Positions 48,501-58,200 are shown, counted from the first letter of the stretch. The stretch is DNA of 64,000 nucleotides from Actinomyces sp. oral taxon 897 (GCF_002999235.1 NZ_CP027236.1:2790001-2854000), one strand, 5' to 3'. Numbers and translations: made by a program. The notes: a model not told the origin generated them from the sequence alone.

Positions 48501-48753
48501 TCGGGTGGTGTTCTATTCTGAGAACTCGGTTCTGGCTGCTCCGGTGGCGTCGTTGTCTCTGGGGAGGGTCTCGGACCGGGTGTTCGTGGGTGACTGGGAC
48601 GGTGATGGTCGGGACACGTTGGCCCTGGTGCGGGGTAGGAGTGTGTTCTACCAGCAGGTGGTGGACTCCAGTGCCACCACGGCGGGGCGGGTGCCCGAGG
48701 GGGAGCTGGTCGTGGCCCGCCAGGGCGACCACGACGTCCTCATAGCCAGGTAA
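45541..48753 (+). CDS. nanH: Secreted sialidase (GH33) with F5/8C and GDWDGDG modules
   Basis: 1070 residues from ATG 45541. Signal peptide to about residue 37 (cut after LAQA). Two tandem ~115-residue beta-domains (49-165, 170-280), each with a Cys pair. The catalytic beta-propeller starts with NNYRIPAI near residue 310 and has Asp boxes STDNGVTW, SRDNGYTW, SDDHGATW, SSDGGRTW and SCDDGATW. A NEW3-like domain, an F5/8C domain (~765-910, DTSTFWHSQWSG), a Ser/Pro linker and a two-GDWDGDG module end the protein. Removes terminal sialic acid from host glycoproteins; well known from oral Actinomyces. The last 397 bp are about 98% identical to the end of the GH35 gene and use T-ending codons in the first part. 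Confidence 0.95.
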   Translation: MTTMTSTRFSRLRRLPALLGAAALVTTGLAAAPLAQATPTPDGRMDITITQSGAPQDGIYAVGDVMTFDISVTSNLSDAAAFRVRSTNLGGGVSACRWTNFPAGQTRECNGQATHVVTQEDLASGGFTPSVAYETLDVGYNGTATTSEAVSGPAVPVTGPMLDVVSFTNQTPQDTYAVGDQVTYQIRVKGLASTVITVEATGSSFDDLADQCTWRNLPTGAAGVYNCKDLSHVMTDEDGRNGAWTPSITLQAKDPATGAVLQTRTLSGTALPVAFTPPPAQPATEPGVDPSLPSEFTSSTVLAANTSANNYRIPAITSAPNGDLLVSYDERPRTGWDVSGGDAPNPNSIVQRRSTDNGVTWGEPTYVHQGSKDSRDTRVGFSDPSYVVDWQTGAIFNFHVKSYNTGFFGSQAGSDVNDRNVLQAEVSVSRDNGYTWEHQVITPQVTPDASWISRFAASGQGIQLKYGAYAGRLVQQFTIKKDDGSIQAVSVYSDDHGATWQAGEAFGTRMDENKVVELSDGTLLLNSRDNAGGGYRKIARSSDGGRTWGEVTPDYQLKDPTNNGQVIRAYPSAPAGSPQSKVLLFTNSATWSGRTYGTIKMSCDDGATWASAKTYNTGHVGYTTIAVQSDGHIGLATEEGGNTISYNRLSMSWLGGVCAPLSANEVSLSTKGTHATVSVWVTNQSADTLSGVVSLDLPTGVTAEGATVSDLAPGAYTKVDIPLTIAAGALSQGYVEVTATFTTSTGAASTGTVWLKVDDPDHVDRSHLSIGGFSSQNLGGGEYSPATNVIDGDTSTFWHSQWSGAVAQPPHYVTLKIDALYDVTRLGYVPRTDNLNGVAEQYVVNVARSTDGTCPAEDSAWRQAASGTLTKPVQTTIDLQGATGVDCVQFVIRTDQAKGSVEYGSAAEINLFGTPSSSPSPSPSSSPSVSSSPSPSASGSSSSGGGGVVPGVMPVFVARVAADGTGSVLVGDWDGDGVRSYGVRVGSRVVFYSENSVLAAPVASLSLGRVSDRVFVGDWDGDGRDTLALVRGRSVFYQQVVDSSATTAGRVPEGELVVARQGDHDVLIAR
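48357..48753 (+). repeat. Near-identical 3' cassette, copy in nanH
   Basis: 397 bp matching 54541-54937 without gaps; I count about nine mismatches, only one of them in the first ~230 bp. Encodes the Ser/Gly hinge and the whole GDWDGDG module through the stop codon. The first two thirds use many NNT codons (GGT, GTT, GCT, TCT), unlike the NNC/NNG usage of the rest of the gene. Confidence 0.9.
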
Positions 48754-48800
48754 CAGCCCCCCCGCCTGGGGGGCGGCGGCCCACCCGCCCCCGCCCCACC

Positions 48801-48912
48801 GTGAGAACGGTACTTGTTCCCCGCGAGAACGGTACTTATTCGTCGCGAGAACGGTACTTATTCGTCGCGAGAACGGTACTTATTTCCTATGGGGAACGAG
48901 TACCGTTCTCAC
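48801..48912. repeat. Array B1: four 22-bp direct units plus one inverted unit
   Basis: Units GCGAGAACGGTACTTATTCG start at 48801, 48823, 48845 and 48867 (exact 22-bp period; first unit GTGAGAACGG). An inverted copy, GAGTACCGTTCTCAC, ends at 48912. Lies between the convergent nanH and exonuclease genes. The same unit recurs at 54980 and 61281. Confidence 0.85.
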
Positions 48913-49199
48913 GGCTGGGGGCGCCGCCCTGACCGTAGACACAGGGCGTCGCCGTCCCCCGTGGTGGAGGGGGCCCGTGCCGCCTCTACGACCGGGCCCT
49001 GGCTGGCGCCGTCCCCCGCGGTGGGGGAGGGAGCCGAGACACTCTGGGCCGACAAGGTCGGATCCCTGCCCACGTCGCCTAGGCCCTACGACTAGCGGCC
49101 AGGTCGGGGGCGCACCGGACCTCCCGCCCCCGGCGTCCAGGGTCATCACCTCCCGGCTACCTCACCTGGCTGCCGTTCCCGCTACGTCGCCCAAGGTCC
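48913..49199. other. Intergenic region 3' of nanH and exonuclease genes
   Basis: G/C-rich sequence after array B1 containing imperfect repeats of GTGGAGGGGGCCC/GTGGGGGAGGGAGCC type. Nothing else is seen. Confidence 0.35.
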
Positions 49200-49952
49200 T
49201 CACAAGCCGTCGGGACGTGCGGTGCGCGGCACCAGGATCCCGGCCCCCCGGCCAGCTCGCCCCTCGTCCCAGTGCCATCCGGTGAAGACGGCGGCCTCCA
49301 TGAGCGCACGCGCCCAGACCACCGGCTCCTCGCCCCGTCGGCGTCCCACCCCCAGGTAGTGGCGTAGGAGACCAGCGGCCGCGTAGGCGTCGTCGAGCGC
49401 CGTGTGGTGCTGGCCGACCACGACCCCGGCCGCCTGGCAGCAGGCCGTCAGCCGTCGTGAGGGGGTGGTCATAAAGTGCCGGGCCCACTCCATGGTGCAC
49501 ACGCGCGGCACTCTGGCGCCGACGTCGAGCATGTGCCCCCCGCCCAGGGCCTGGGTGAGGAACCCGACGTCAAAACGTGCGTTGTGGGCGACGACGGCCC
49601 GCCCGGCCAGGTCACGCACCAGCAGGTCGGCGACGTCGTCCAGGGCGGGCGCCCCCACCAGGTCCTGGGCGCGCAGCCCGTGGACAGCCGTGGGGCCCAC
49701 GCCCGTCAGGGGGCCGGGGTCAATGAGCGTGGACCAGCTGCGCTCGACCTGCCCGTCGGCGTCAGTGAGTACCACGCCGACCTCCAGGATGGCGTCAGCG
49801 GTGGGGGACAGGCCGGTGGTCTCCAGGTCGACGACGGCGTAGCCCACATCCCGCCACCGCCGGGCGCCGGTGACGTCGGGTGCCGGGAGGCCGGGGGCCA
49901 CCAGGGGACGCAACGGCTGACGGTCGTGGGGGGCGCGGTGGTAGAAGGGCAT
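49200..49952 (-). CDS. DEDDh 3'-5' exonuclease (DnaQ-like)
   Basis: 250 residues from ATG 49952; ATG 49961 is also in frame, but TACGAT sits 7 nt before 49952, which fits a leaderless start. Exo I YAVVDLETTGLSPTAD, Exo II VAHNARFDVGFL, and Exo III HHTALDDAYAAAGLL give the D-E-D-D-h set of the DnaQ/epsilon superfamily. Likely a proofreading or repair/RNA-processing nuclease in the cytoplasm. It has no evident link to the glycosidase genes on both sides. C-terminal ~45 residues are an extra tail. Confidence 0.88.
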   Translation of the reverse strand: MPFYHRAPHDRQPLRPLVAPGLPAPDVTGARRWRDVGYAVVDLETTGLSPTADAILEVGVVLTDADGQVERSWSTLIDPGPLTGVGPTAVHGLRAQDLVGAPALDDVADLLVRDLAGRAVVAHNARFDVGFLTQALGGGHMLDVGARVPRVCTMEWARHFMTTPSRRLTACCQAAGVVVGQHHTALDDAYAAAGLLRHYLGVGRRRGEEPVVWARALMEAAVFTGWHWDEGRAGRGAGILVPRTARPDGL

Positions 49953-49961
49953 TAGCCGCAT

Positions 49962-50383
49962 CGTAGCCAGGCGGGTCCTGCCCGGCGCCCTGCACCACCC
50001 GCCTGCCTTAGCCTCGTGCCCGCCACCTGTCCGCCCGCGCCTCAACCCGCGCCTGCCCGCCTGGCCCGCCCGCCCTGAGCCCGTGCTGCACCCACTCGCG
50101 CCGCGCCGGGCCGTGCCGAGCCCGCCCGCCCTGCGCCCGCCGCGCACGCTCTTGCCGACCGCCAGTCGGTGACGTCCCTGGTGCGCCCGCCGCGCGCCCA
50201 CCGCGCACGCGCGCCTGCCCCCTCCCACCTCCCTGTGGACGTGGCGGAATCCCCAATGCTAGGTTCAACTCATGATTGATCGGCAGCGTTGCCGCCTTCA
50301 ATCCGTCACATTCGCGCATACCGCACCGTCCTGCGGGCACCGTCGCCCGCACCTCGTTCCCTAGACCCTCCCCAGGAGTGAGC
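49962..50383. other. Divergent intergenic region, exonuclease / GH35
   Basis: About 420 nt. The part near the exonuclease is G/C-rich low complexity (CGCCCGCC-like). Near 50255-50300 it becomes A/T-richer (CCCAATGCTAGGTTCAACTC, TTGATC), the likely GH35 promoter zone. CAGGAG precedes ATG 50384. Confidence 0.4.
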
Positions 50384-53300
50384 ATGACACCGTCGTCACG
50401 CCGTCGAGCCGCTGGCACCGTCCTGGCCACAGCCCTGGCCGCCAGCGGCGCGGGGCTCCTGGCCCCTGCCACCTCCGCCGCCCCGGTGAGCCACCCCGGC
50501 CTGGCCTCCGTCACCCGCTACGAGGCGGCCGACATCCTCTTCCCCGGCAACGACGGACACGCGCACACCGTCACCTTCGACAAGAACTCCTTTATGGTGG
50601 ACGGCACGCGCCTGAACATCTGGTCCGGGGAGATCCACTACTGGCGCCTGCCGGACGTCAACGGCTGGCGCGACGTCTTCCAGAAGATGCGCGCTAACGG
50701 CTACAACGCCGTCTCCCTGTACATGTTCTGGGGCATGCACCAGAGCGAGGAGGGCGGTGACTTCGACTTCACACCAGGAGGCGTCAAGGACATTGACCTG
50801 CTCCTGACCCTGGCCGAGCAGGAGGGCCTCTACGTCATCGCCCGCCCCGGCCCCTACGTCAACGCCGAGATCTCCATGGGCGGCCTGCCCGCCTACATGT
50901 CCAACTACGGTGGCGGCCTGCGCTCCACGGACGCCAGGGCCCTGGCCGCCTCCAAGTCCTGGCTCAGCGCCGTCAACGCCATTATCAGGCGCCACCAGGT
51001 CACCGACGGCGGCGGCTCGGTCCTGCTCTACCAGGTGGAGAACGAGCTCACCGAGGCCAACAGCGCGGACACGGCCTTCCTGGCCGAGCTCACCCGGCAC
51101 GTTCGGGCCGACGGCATCACCGTGCCGCTGTTCCACAACGACTGGGGCCTGGGCGGGCGCATGTCGGACACCTCCGCCACCGGCCTGGACCTCTACGCCT
51201 ACGACTCCTACCCGGTGGGCTTCAACTGCTCCGCGCCCCGCAACGCCATCAGGGACTCCGAGGCCGCCTTCCACGCCTACGCCCCGGGCAGCCCCAACTT
51301 CATCACCGAGTCCCAGGGCGGGGCCTTCACCCCCTGGGGCGCCTCCTACAACGCCTCGGACTGCTACGGGTACACCGACCCGGACTTCACCCGCCAGTGG
51401 GGGGTCAACAATATCGGCAACGGGGTGACCGCCTTCAACTTCTACATGGGATTCGGCGGCACCAACTGGGGGTGGACCGGCTCCCCGGCGTCGGGCTTCA
51501 CCTCCTACGACTACGGTGCGGGCATTACCGAGGACCGGGTCATGACCGAGAAGTCGGCCGTGCAGAAGGAGATCGGCTACTACGCCAGGGGCGTGCCCGC
51601 CCTGCCCTCCATGGACGCCGTGGAGGCCCCCGCGCCCGCCGACCACCAGGGCGACGCCGTGAGCCTCTACTCGCGCCAGGCCTCGGACACCTCCACCTCC
51701 GTCACCGGCCACGGCACCCGGACCATCGCGGCCCGCCTGAGGGACTCCAACTCCACCACCGAGACCACCTTCACCATCCCCCTGAGCCTGGGGACCGGCA
51801 GGACGGGCCCCACCCACTCCCTCAGCCACGACGACCGCGACCCCGCCATCACCTACACCGGCTCCTGGCAGCAGGTGGAGGACACCACCGCCTCCAAGGC
51901 CACCCTGACCCGCTCCTCCACCCCGGGGGACACCGCCGCCCTCACCTTCACCGGCACCGGCGTGCGCCTGGTCACCAGCACCGGGACCGACCACGGCGAG
52001 TTCACCGTGAGGGTCGATGACGCCGACCCCGTCACCGTCTCCTCCACCAGGGTCGACACCGAGCAGAACAAGCCCACCCAGTTCGTGGCCTTCGAGGCCA
52101 CCGACCTGGCCCAGGGCGAGCACACCGTGACGGTGACCAACACCTCCGGGGCGGTCCTGGGCCTGGACGCCTTCGACGTCGTGACCCCCCAGGCCGCCCA
52201 GCCGGTGACCGTGGGCGACGACGACCCCGCCATCACCTACACCGGCTCCTGGACCCACGCCTCGGGCAGGCCCTGGACCCAGGGCGACCTGGGCGGCAAC
52301 GAGACCTTCTCCAGGACCACGGGCGACTCCTACGAGTACACCTTCACCGGCGTGGGCCTGGACCTCATCGCCCCCTTCTCCGGCAACCACGGCTCGGCCA
52401 CGGTCAGCGTGGACGGGACCGTGGTGGGCCGCACCCAGGAGACCACGGTCACGGGCACCGAACCCGTCAGGACCGTCTTCTCCTGGCGGGCCCCCCAGGA
52501 CCAGGCGCCCGCCTCCCACACCGTGCGCGTCACGGTCGACGGCACCCCCTTCCCCGGCTCCTCGGACACCTTCGTCTCCCTGGACGCCATCCGCTACTAC
52601 CCCGACACCTCGGCCCTGCCCGGCTCCGGCGGAACGGAACCAGGCACCGTCAGCTGGCCCCGCGTCCCCCAGAAGGAGGGCACCAGCCTGACCCTCCACG
52701 GGCGTGACGCCCTGCTGCTGACCGCCGACCAGAGGATCGGCACCCACGAGCTGTACTACACCACCTCCCAGATCCTCGGCGCTCCCCTCGACACCCAGGC
52801 AGGCCCCCTCCAGTACCTCGTGGGCCGCGCCGGGGACGAGGGCGAGACCGTCCTGCACTACGACGCCGAGCCCACCGTCACCGGTGAGGGCGTGGAGCAC
52901 ACCTGGGACGCCGCCCGCGGCGAGCTGCGCCTGAACTACCGCCACACCGCCAGCACCCCGCTGAACGTGACGGTGACCAGGGCCGGGGCCACCAGCAGCG
53001 CCGACACCCTGACGCTGCGCGTTATCGACCGCACCTGCGCCAAGAGGGTCTGGCTCCTGGACGGCACGCGCGACGGCGTCCTGACCACCACCGCCGTGGA
53101 GGGCGCCGAGGTGGGCCGCACCGTCCACTACGCCGACGGCGTCGCCCACATCACCGGCTCCCTGGAACAGGCCGGTGACCTGAGCGTCGTCGCCCCCGCC
53201 GGGGTGGGCTCGGTGACCTGGAACGGCGCGCCCCTGGGCGAGGTGAGCTCGGGCACGGCCCACGGCTCCGCACCCGGCCCCCAGGAGGTCGCCCCCCAGG

Positions 53301-54937
53301 CCCTGTCGTTCGTCTCGGCCACCGACGACGCCGAGGCCGCCACGGACTACGACGACTCGGCCTGGACCAGCGCCGACGCCACCACCTCCCGGCAGTCCGA
53401 GGACTACCCCGGGATCCTGCGCTACCCCGGCAACCGCGACCGCAACCAGCAGGGACCCGGCTCCTACGCCGGCGTCGTGCTGGACTCCAACCACTACGGC
53501 TTCCACTCCGGCAGCGTGTGGTACCGCGCCCACTACACGGCGGCCAGCTCCGACCCCACCCTCTCCTTCCAGGCCACCGCCTCCAAGGGGGCCCCGGCCC
53601 AGGGGAGGAACCCCGGCTTCGCGCAGGTCTGGGTCAACGGCCAGTACGCGGGCGCCCTCAGCGCCACCGGCGACTGGCAGTCGGTCAAGGCCCCCGCCGG
53701 GGCGGTCAGGGCCGGGCAGCGCGTCGTGGTCGCGGTCCTGGTCAACAACCTGGGACTGAGCCTGGACTGGAACAACGGCGCCTGGGGCAGCCTGTCCCAG
53801 TCCAAGGAGAACCGTGGGCTCTACGACGCCGCCCTGGACGCCCAGGGCGCCGTGACCTGGAGGATCAATGGAGCGACGACGGCCTCGGCCAGGGACGCCG
53901 CCACCAACCCCTCGGGCACCGTCTACAACAACGGCGGCCTGGGCGGGGAGAGGGCCGGCTGGCACATGCCCGCCCTCCAGGACTCCTCCTGGGAGAGGAC
54001 CGACGACCTCCACGCCGCCCGCCCCGGGGTCACCTGGTACCGCTCCCACGTGACCCTCGACGTCCCCGACTCCCAGGACACCGCCTGGCACCTGGACGTG
54101 AGCTCCTCACGCCTCCCCGCCCGGGCGGACCACTCCCAGGTGACGCTGTTCGTCAACGGCTGGAACACGGGCGTCTACATTGGTGACGCGGGACCGCAGA
54201 GCTCCTTCACCATCCCCTCGGCCTTCCTCAACCACCACGGCGACAACGTGATCGCGCTCGCGGTAGCCGCCAAGGAGGCAGGTGCCGGCCCGGAGTCCGT
54301 GAGCCTGGTGCCGGTGCACTCCAGCACCGTCCCGACCCGCCCGCAGCCCTCACCCGGGCCCAGCCCGACGCCGGGACCTGACCCGACGCCGGGACCTGAC
54401 CCGACGCCGGGGCCCAGTCCGTCCGCGTCGCCCTCTGTGTCTCCCTCGCCTACGTCTGCGCCGTCTTCTTCTCCGTCTCCGTCGCCTTCTGCGTCTGCGT
54501 CGCCTTCTGCGTCTGGGTCTGGTTCTCCTTCTGTGTCGGCGTCTTCGTCGTCTGGTGGTGGGGGTGTGGTTCCTGGGGTGATGCCTGTGTTTGTGGCTCG
54601 GGTTGCTGCTGATGGGTCGGGGAGTGTTCTGGTGGGTGATTGGGATGGTGATGGTGTTCGGTCTTATGGTGTGCGTGTGGGTAGTCGGGTGGTGTTCTAT
54701 TCTGAGAACTCGGTTCTGGCTGCTCCGGTGGCGTCGTTGTCTCTGGGGAGGGTCTCGGACCGGGTGTTCGTGGGTGACTGGGACGGTGATGGTCGGGACA
54801 CGCTGGCCCTGGTGCGGGGTAGGAGCGTGTTCTACCAGCAGGTGATGGACTCCAGTGCTACCACGGCGGGGCGGGTGCCCGCCGGCGAGCTGGTGGTGGC
54901 CCGCCAGGGCGACCACGACGTCCTCATAGCCAGGTAA
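50384..54937 (+). CDS. Secreted GH35 beta-galactosidase, multidomain, with GDWDGDG module
   Basis: 1517 residues from ATG 50384. Signal peptide to about residue 35. GH35 barrel: IWSGEIHYWRLP, GYNAVSLYMFWGMHQ, acid/base Glu in QVENEL (~216-221) and nucleophile Glu in ITESQGG (~306-312). Beyond the barrel are two homologous ~125-residue beta-domains, each opening with DPAITYTGSW, then jelly-roll domains typical of GH35 C-termini (VWYRAHYTA, VTWYRSHVTL). A long Pro/Ser/Thr linker leads to the GDWDGDG module (motifs near 1419 and 1465). Releases terminal beta-galactose after sialidase action. Acts outside the cell; no sorting signal. Confidence 0.92.
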   Translation: MTPSSRRRAAGTVLATALAASGAGLLAPATSAAPVSHPGLASVTRYEAADILFPGNDGHAHTVTFDKNSFMVDGTRLNIWSGEIHYWRLPDVNGWRDVFQKMRANGYNAVSLYMFWGMHQSEEGGDFDFTPGGVKDIDLLLTLAEQEGLYVIARPGPYVNAEISMGGLPAYMSNYGGGLRSTDARALAASKSWLSAVNAIIRRHQVTDGGGSVLLYQVENELTEANSADTAFLAELTRHVRADGITVPLFHNDWGLGGRMSDTSATGLDLYAYDSYPVGFNCSAPRNAIRDSEAAFHAYAPGSPNFITESQGGAFTPWGASYNASDCYGYTDPDFTRQWGVNNIGNGVTAFNFYMGFGGTNWGWTGSPASGFTSYDYGAGITEDRVMTEKSAVQKEIGYYARGVPALPSMDAVEAPAPADHQGDAVSLYSRQASDTSTSVTGHGTRTIAARLRDSNSTTETTFTIPLSLGTGRTGPTHSLSHDDRDPAITYTGSWQQVEDTTASKATLTRSSTPGDTAALTFTGTGVRLVTSTGTDHGEFTVRVDDADPVTVSSTRVDTEQNKPTQFVAFEATDLAQGEHTVTVTNTSGAVLGLDAFDVVTPQAAQPVTVGDDDPAITYTGSWTHASGRPWTQGDLGGNETFSRTTGDSYEYTFTGVGLDLIAPFSGNHGSATVSVDGTVVGRTQETTVTGTEPVRTVFSWRAPQDQAPASHTVRVTVDGTPFPGSSDTFVSLDAIRYYPDTSALPGSGGTEPGTVSWPRVPQKEGTSLTLHGRDALLLTADQRIGTHELYYTTSQILGAPLDTQAGPLQYLVGRAGDEGETVLHYDAEPTVTGEGVEHTWDAARGELRLNYRHTASTPLNVTVTRAGATSSADTLTLRVIDRTCAKRVWLLDGTRDGVLTTTAVEGAEVGRTVHYADGVAHITGSLEQAGDLSVVAPAGVGSVTWNGAPLGEVSSGTAHGSAPGPQEVAPQALSFVSATDDAEAATDYDDSAWTSADATTSRQSEDYPGILRYPGNRDRNQQGPGSYAGVVLDSNHYGFHSGSVWYRAHYTAASSDPTLSFQATASKGAPAQGRNPGFAQVWVNGQYAGALSATGDWQSVKAPAGAVRAGQRVVVAVLVNNLGLSLDWNNGAWGSLSQSKENRGLYDAALDAQGAVTWRINGATTASARDAATNPSGTVYNNGGLGGERAGWHMPALQDSSWERTDDLHAARPGVTWYRSHVTLDVPDSQDTAWHLDVSSSRLPARADHSQVTLFVNGWNTGVYIGDAGPQSSFTIPSAFLNHHGDNVIALAVAAKEAGAGPESVSLVPVHSSTVPTRPQPSPGPSPTPGPDPTPGPDPTPGPSPSASPSVSPSPTSAPSSSPSPSPSASASPSASGSGSPSVSASSSSGGGGVVPGVMPVFVARVAADGSGSVLVGDWDGDGVRSYGVRVGSRVVFYSENSVLAAPVASLSLGRVSDRVFVGDWDGDGRDTLALVRGRSVFYQQVMDSSATTAGRVPAGELVVARQGDHDVLIAR
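54541..54937 (+). repeat. Near-identical 3' cassette, copy in GH35 gene
   Basis: Partner of 48357-48753 at a constant offset of 6184 bp with no gaps. The similarity continues beyond the stop into the first unit of the 22-bp repeat family. Confidence 0.9.
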
Positions 54938-54941
54938 CCCC

Positions 54942-54957
54942 CCGCCCCCGGGGGCGG
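54942..54957 (+). terminator. Short palindrome after GH35 stop
   Basis: CCGCCCCC/GGGGGCGG, a perfect 16-bp palindrome a few bases after the stop; without a loop it can fold only partly. Possible terminator together with the repeats that follow. Confidence 0.3.
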
Positions 54958-54979
54958 CGGCCCCCACCACCGCCCCACC

Positions 54980-55011
54980 GTGAGAACGGTACTTATTCGC
55001 CGTGAGAACGG
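54980..55011 (+). repeat. Array B2: one full and one partial 22-bp unit
   Basis: GTGAGAACGGTACTTATTCG at 54980, with GTGAGAACGG again at 55002 (22-bp period), then the repeat is lost. Same family and same 3' position as array B1 after nanH. Confidence 0.75.
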
Positions 55012-55209
55012 GAGGGGCAGGGCCCGGGACCGTCCGCCAACGAGGACCCGCCCAGGGTCCGCAAGGTGCCACGGTCACCTGGGAGCACGCGCGTACAACA
55101 CACTCCGGACCGGCCACATCCCGGACCGGCTCGGACGTCCTGAGACGTGCCGGAGATATTAAATACAGTTAAAAACATTCGCCAATTTGTCCTCTCTGCA
55201 AAGGAGCAT

Positions 55210-58200
55210 ATGATGAGACCCCTTCCTGCGAGGCGCCGACGCCTCGCCCGAGCCGCCGCCCTCCTGGGCGCGACGGCGCTGGTCGCCACCGGTCTGGCGG
55301 CCACCGCCCCTACCCAGGCGCTCCCGGCGACCCCACCGGCCGTTGTCGCCGAGCCTGCCGCCACCGGGCACAACGTGGCCCTGGCCAGCGCCGGGGCGGA
55401 CGTCACCTCCTCGGGCACCGAGCTGACCGACCGGTGGCTCGCGGACAAGGCGATCGACGGCGTCGCCAGCGGAGACTCCCGGTGGTCCTCGAACTACTGA
55501 CCAGGCCTGGCTCGCCGTCCACCTGGCCCGTCCCACGACGATCGACCACGTCACCGTCAAGTGGGAGGCCGCGTGCGCGGCCGCCTACCACCTCGAGGTG
55601 TCCAAGGACGGCCAGACCTGGCAGCGGGCCTCGGAGACGATCCGCCCCACCTGCGCCACCACGGACACCCAGACCCTGTCGGCCGCACAGGCCTCTGAGC
55701 AGTGGAGCTACGTCAAGATGCAGGCCGAGGAGCGCACCCCCATTAACAACACCAAGTACGGCGTCTCCCTGTACGAGCTGGAGGTCTGGGACGACCCCCA
55801 GGCCGCCGACCCGCCCCAGGCGTCCCCGGGCCTCCACCTGGTCCCCCTGCCCGTCAGCCTCACCGACAACTCCGTCACGCAGGCGCCCTTCACCCTGAGC
55901 GCCGAGTCCCGAATCGTGCTCGACGGCGCGACGGCCTCCGCCGCCCACGGCGTCGCCGACATCCTGGCCACCGAGCTGCGCGCCTCCACCGGCTACCCCC
56001 TGGAGGTCGTGTCCTCCGCCACGCCGGGTGCGCACGACGTCGTCCTGCGCGACGGCGAGGTCCCGGGGCAGACCGGGGACGAGGCCTACGCCCTGACCAC
56101 GGCCGACACCGGTGCGGTCGTGACCGCCACCAGCGCCCACGGCTTCTTCAACGGCACCCGCACGCTCCTCCAGCTGCTGCCGGCCGCCGCCGCCTCACCC
56201 ACCGCCCTGTCCACCACCTGGGCGGCCCCGGCCGTGAGCATCGCCGACGCGCCCCGCTACGAGTACCGCGCCGTCATGATCGACCCGGCCCGCTCCTTCA
56301 TTACCGTGGACGAGGTCAAGAAGATCATTGACGAGGTCTCCAACCTCAAGATGAGCTACGTGCACTTCCACGTGGCTGACGACCAGGGGTGGCGGGTCGA
56401 GATCACTAACGAGGGCCGTGAGGCCGGGGACACCATTGACTACACCCGGCTGACCGAGGTCTCCGGCAAGACGGCCATGAACACCCACGACCGTCAGGCC
56501 TCCCAGGAGCTGGGCCGTACCGGCTACTACACGCAGGCCGAGTTCCGTGACATCGTGGCCTACGCGAGCTCCCGCTTCGTGACCATGGTGCCCGAGGTGG
56601 ACCTGCCCGGACACACCAACGCCGCCCTGCACGCCGTCTCCGAGCTCAACACGGCCGGCTCCTCCCACCCGGGCACGCCCGAGGAGCCCACCGCCCCGGC
56701 CAACGGGACCGGCAACGTCGGCTACTCCTACCTCGACCCCAACTCGGAGGTCAGCTTCACCTTTATGCGCCACGTCCTGGGGCAGCTCGCGGACATGACC
56801 ACCGGACGCTTCCTCCACATCGGCGGTGACGAGCCCCACTCCATGCTGAGCCGCTACGGCCAGGCCACGTACAACGCGACCCTGAGCCGCATCCTGCAGA
56901 CCGTGCGCGACACCGGTAAGAGCCCCATCGGCTGGTCGGAGGCCGCGGCCACGACCATGCAGACCGGTGACGGCATCCAGTACTGGATCGGGGACAAGAC
57001 CACGGTGGCCCGCGCGGTCAACCAGGAGGGGGCCAAGGTCGTCGTCTCCAACGGCGCCACGTCCTACATCGACCAGAAGTACCACTCCTCCACCCCCATC
57101 GGCCTGACCTGGGCCTGCTCGGGCACCTGCGACGTGCGCCAGTACTACCAGTGGGACCCGGCCAGCATTATCCCGGGCGTGGGCGACTCGGGCATCCTGG
57201 GCAACGAGGCCGCCCTGTGGTCCGAGACGGTCCGCGGCGGGGACCAGAACGAGTTCCTCATGTGGGGCCGTGCGGCCGCCCACGCCGAGATCGGCTGGAC
57301 CCCCCAGGCCCGGCGTGACGTGGACAACTTCGTGGGCCGGCTGAGCGGCATCGGGCCGCGCTGGACCATGGAGGGCACCAACTTCTACGACACCGCCCAG
57401 GTCACCTGGGAGGCGTCCCTGGCCGCCACGGCGGGCCTGAGCGTGCGCCCGGGCCAGGAGGCGACCGTCCCCGTGGGCGTGCTCGCCGCCCCGGGCACCG
57501 TCACCGACTCCACCGCCGTCTCCCCGGACTCCACCGCCGACGCCGACGGCGTCTCCGCCTCCCGCCTGAGCCCGGGCTCCACGGTGAGCGTCAACTGGGG
57601 TGACGGCACGGAGCCGACGACGGCCACGGTCACCACGGACCGGCCGCGTGACCCCTACTACGCCTCCGGGCTGTACCGGCTCCTGGGCAGCCACACCTAC
57701 GCCGCCGCCGGGGACTACACCCTGACCCTGACCCTGGGGGAGAGGACGGCGACCACCACGGTCCACGTGGCCGACGACGCCACCAACCCGTCCCTGCCCC
57801 AGCCCTGGGATCCCTCGGTGACCCCGCAGGCCCAGGTCCCCGTCACCGACCTGGCCGTGGGCGGCCGCTACGCCATGGGGGTCACCGGGTTCGCCCCCGG
57901 CTCCTACGTGGACATTACCGTGGGTGAGACGCGCCTGGGGCAGTTCCGCATGGACGCCACCGGCGCGCGCACGGGCCAGTGGGTCAACGCCCCCGCCTCG
58001 CTGGTGAGCGGGCCGCAGACCCTGCGCTTCTCCCAGGGGGACCGGCACGTGGACGTGGCGGTGAACGTCACCGGCGGCCGCGTGGCCCTGGAGAACCCGC
58101 TGCCCGCGGGCTCCCTGACCCTGACCGAGGCCGACTCCGAGGAACGCACCGGTGAGACGCCTCCCAACGGCCCCGCCACCGCGGCGATCGACGGCGACCC

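Noticed and set aside
45583..48732. Very long open frame antisense to the sialidase gene
   Set aside because: Such frames arise by default opposite G+C-rich genes with strong third-position bias. The translation is low-complexity and has no recognisable domain, while the sense strand is unambiguous. The same holds for long antisense frames opposite the GH35, GH20 and ABC genes.
48801..48912. CRISPR array
   Set aside because: Units of 22 bp are contiguous without unique spacers, the last unit is inverted, and no cas genes are present.
49200..49952. Exonuclease as part of the glycan-degradation system
   Set aside because: DEDDh nuclease without signal peptide, opposite orientation, own promoter motif; its position is probably incidental.
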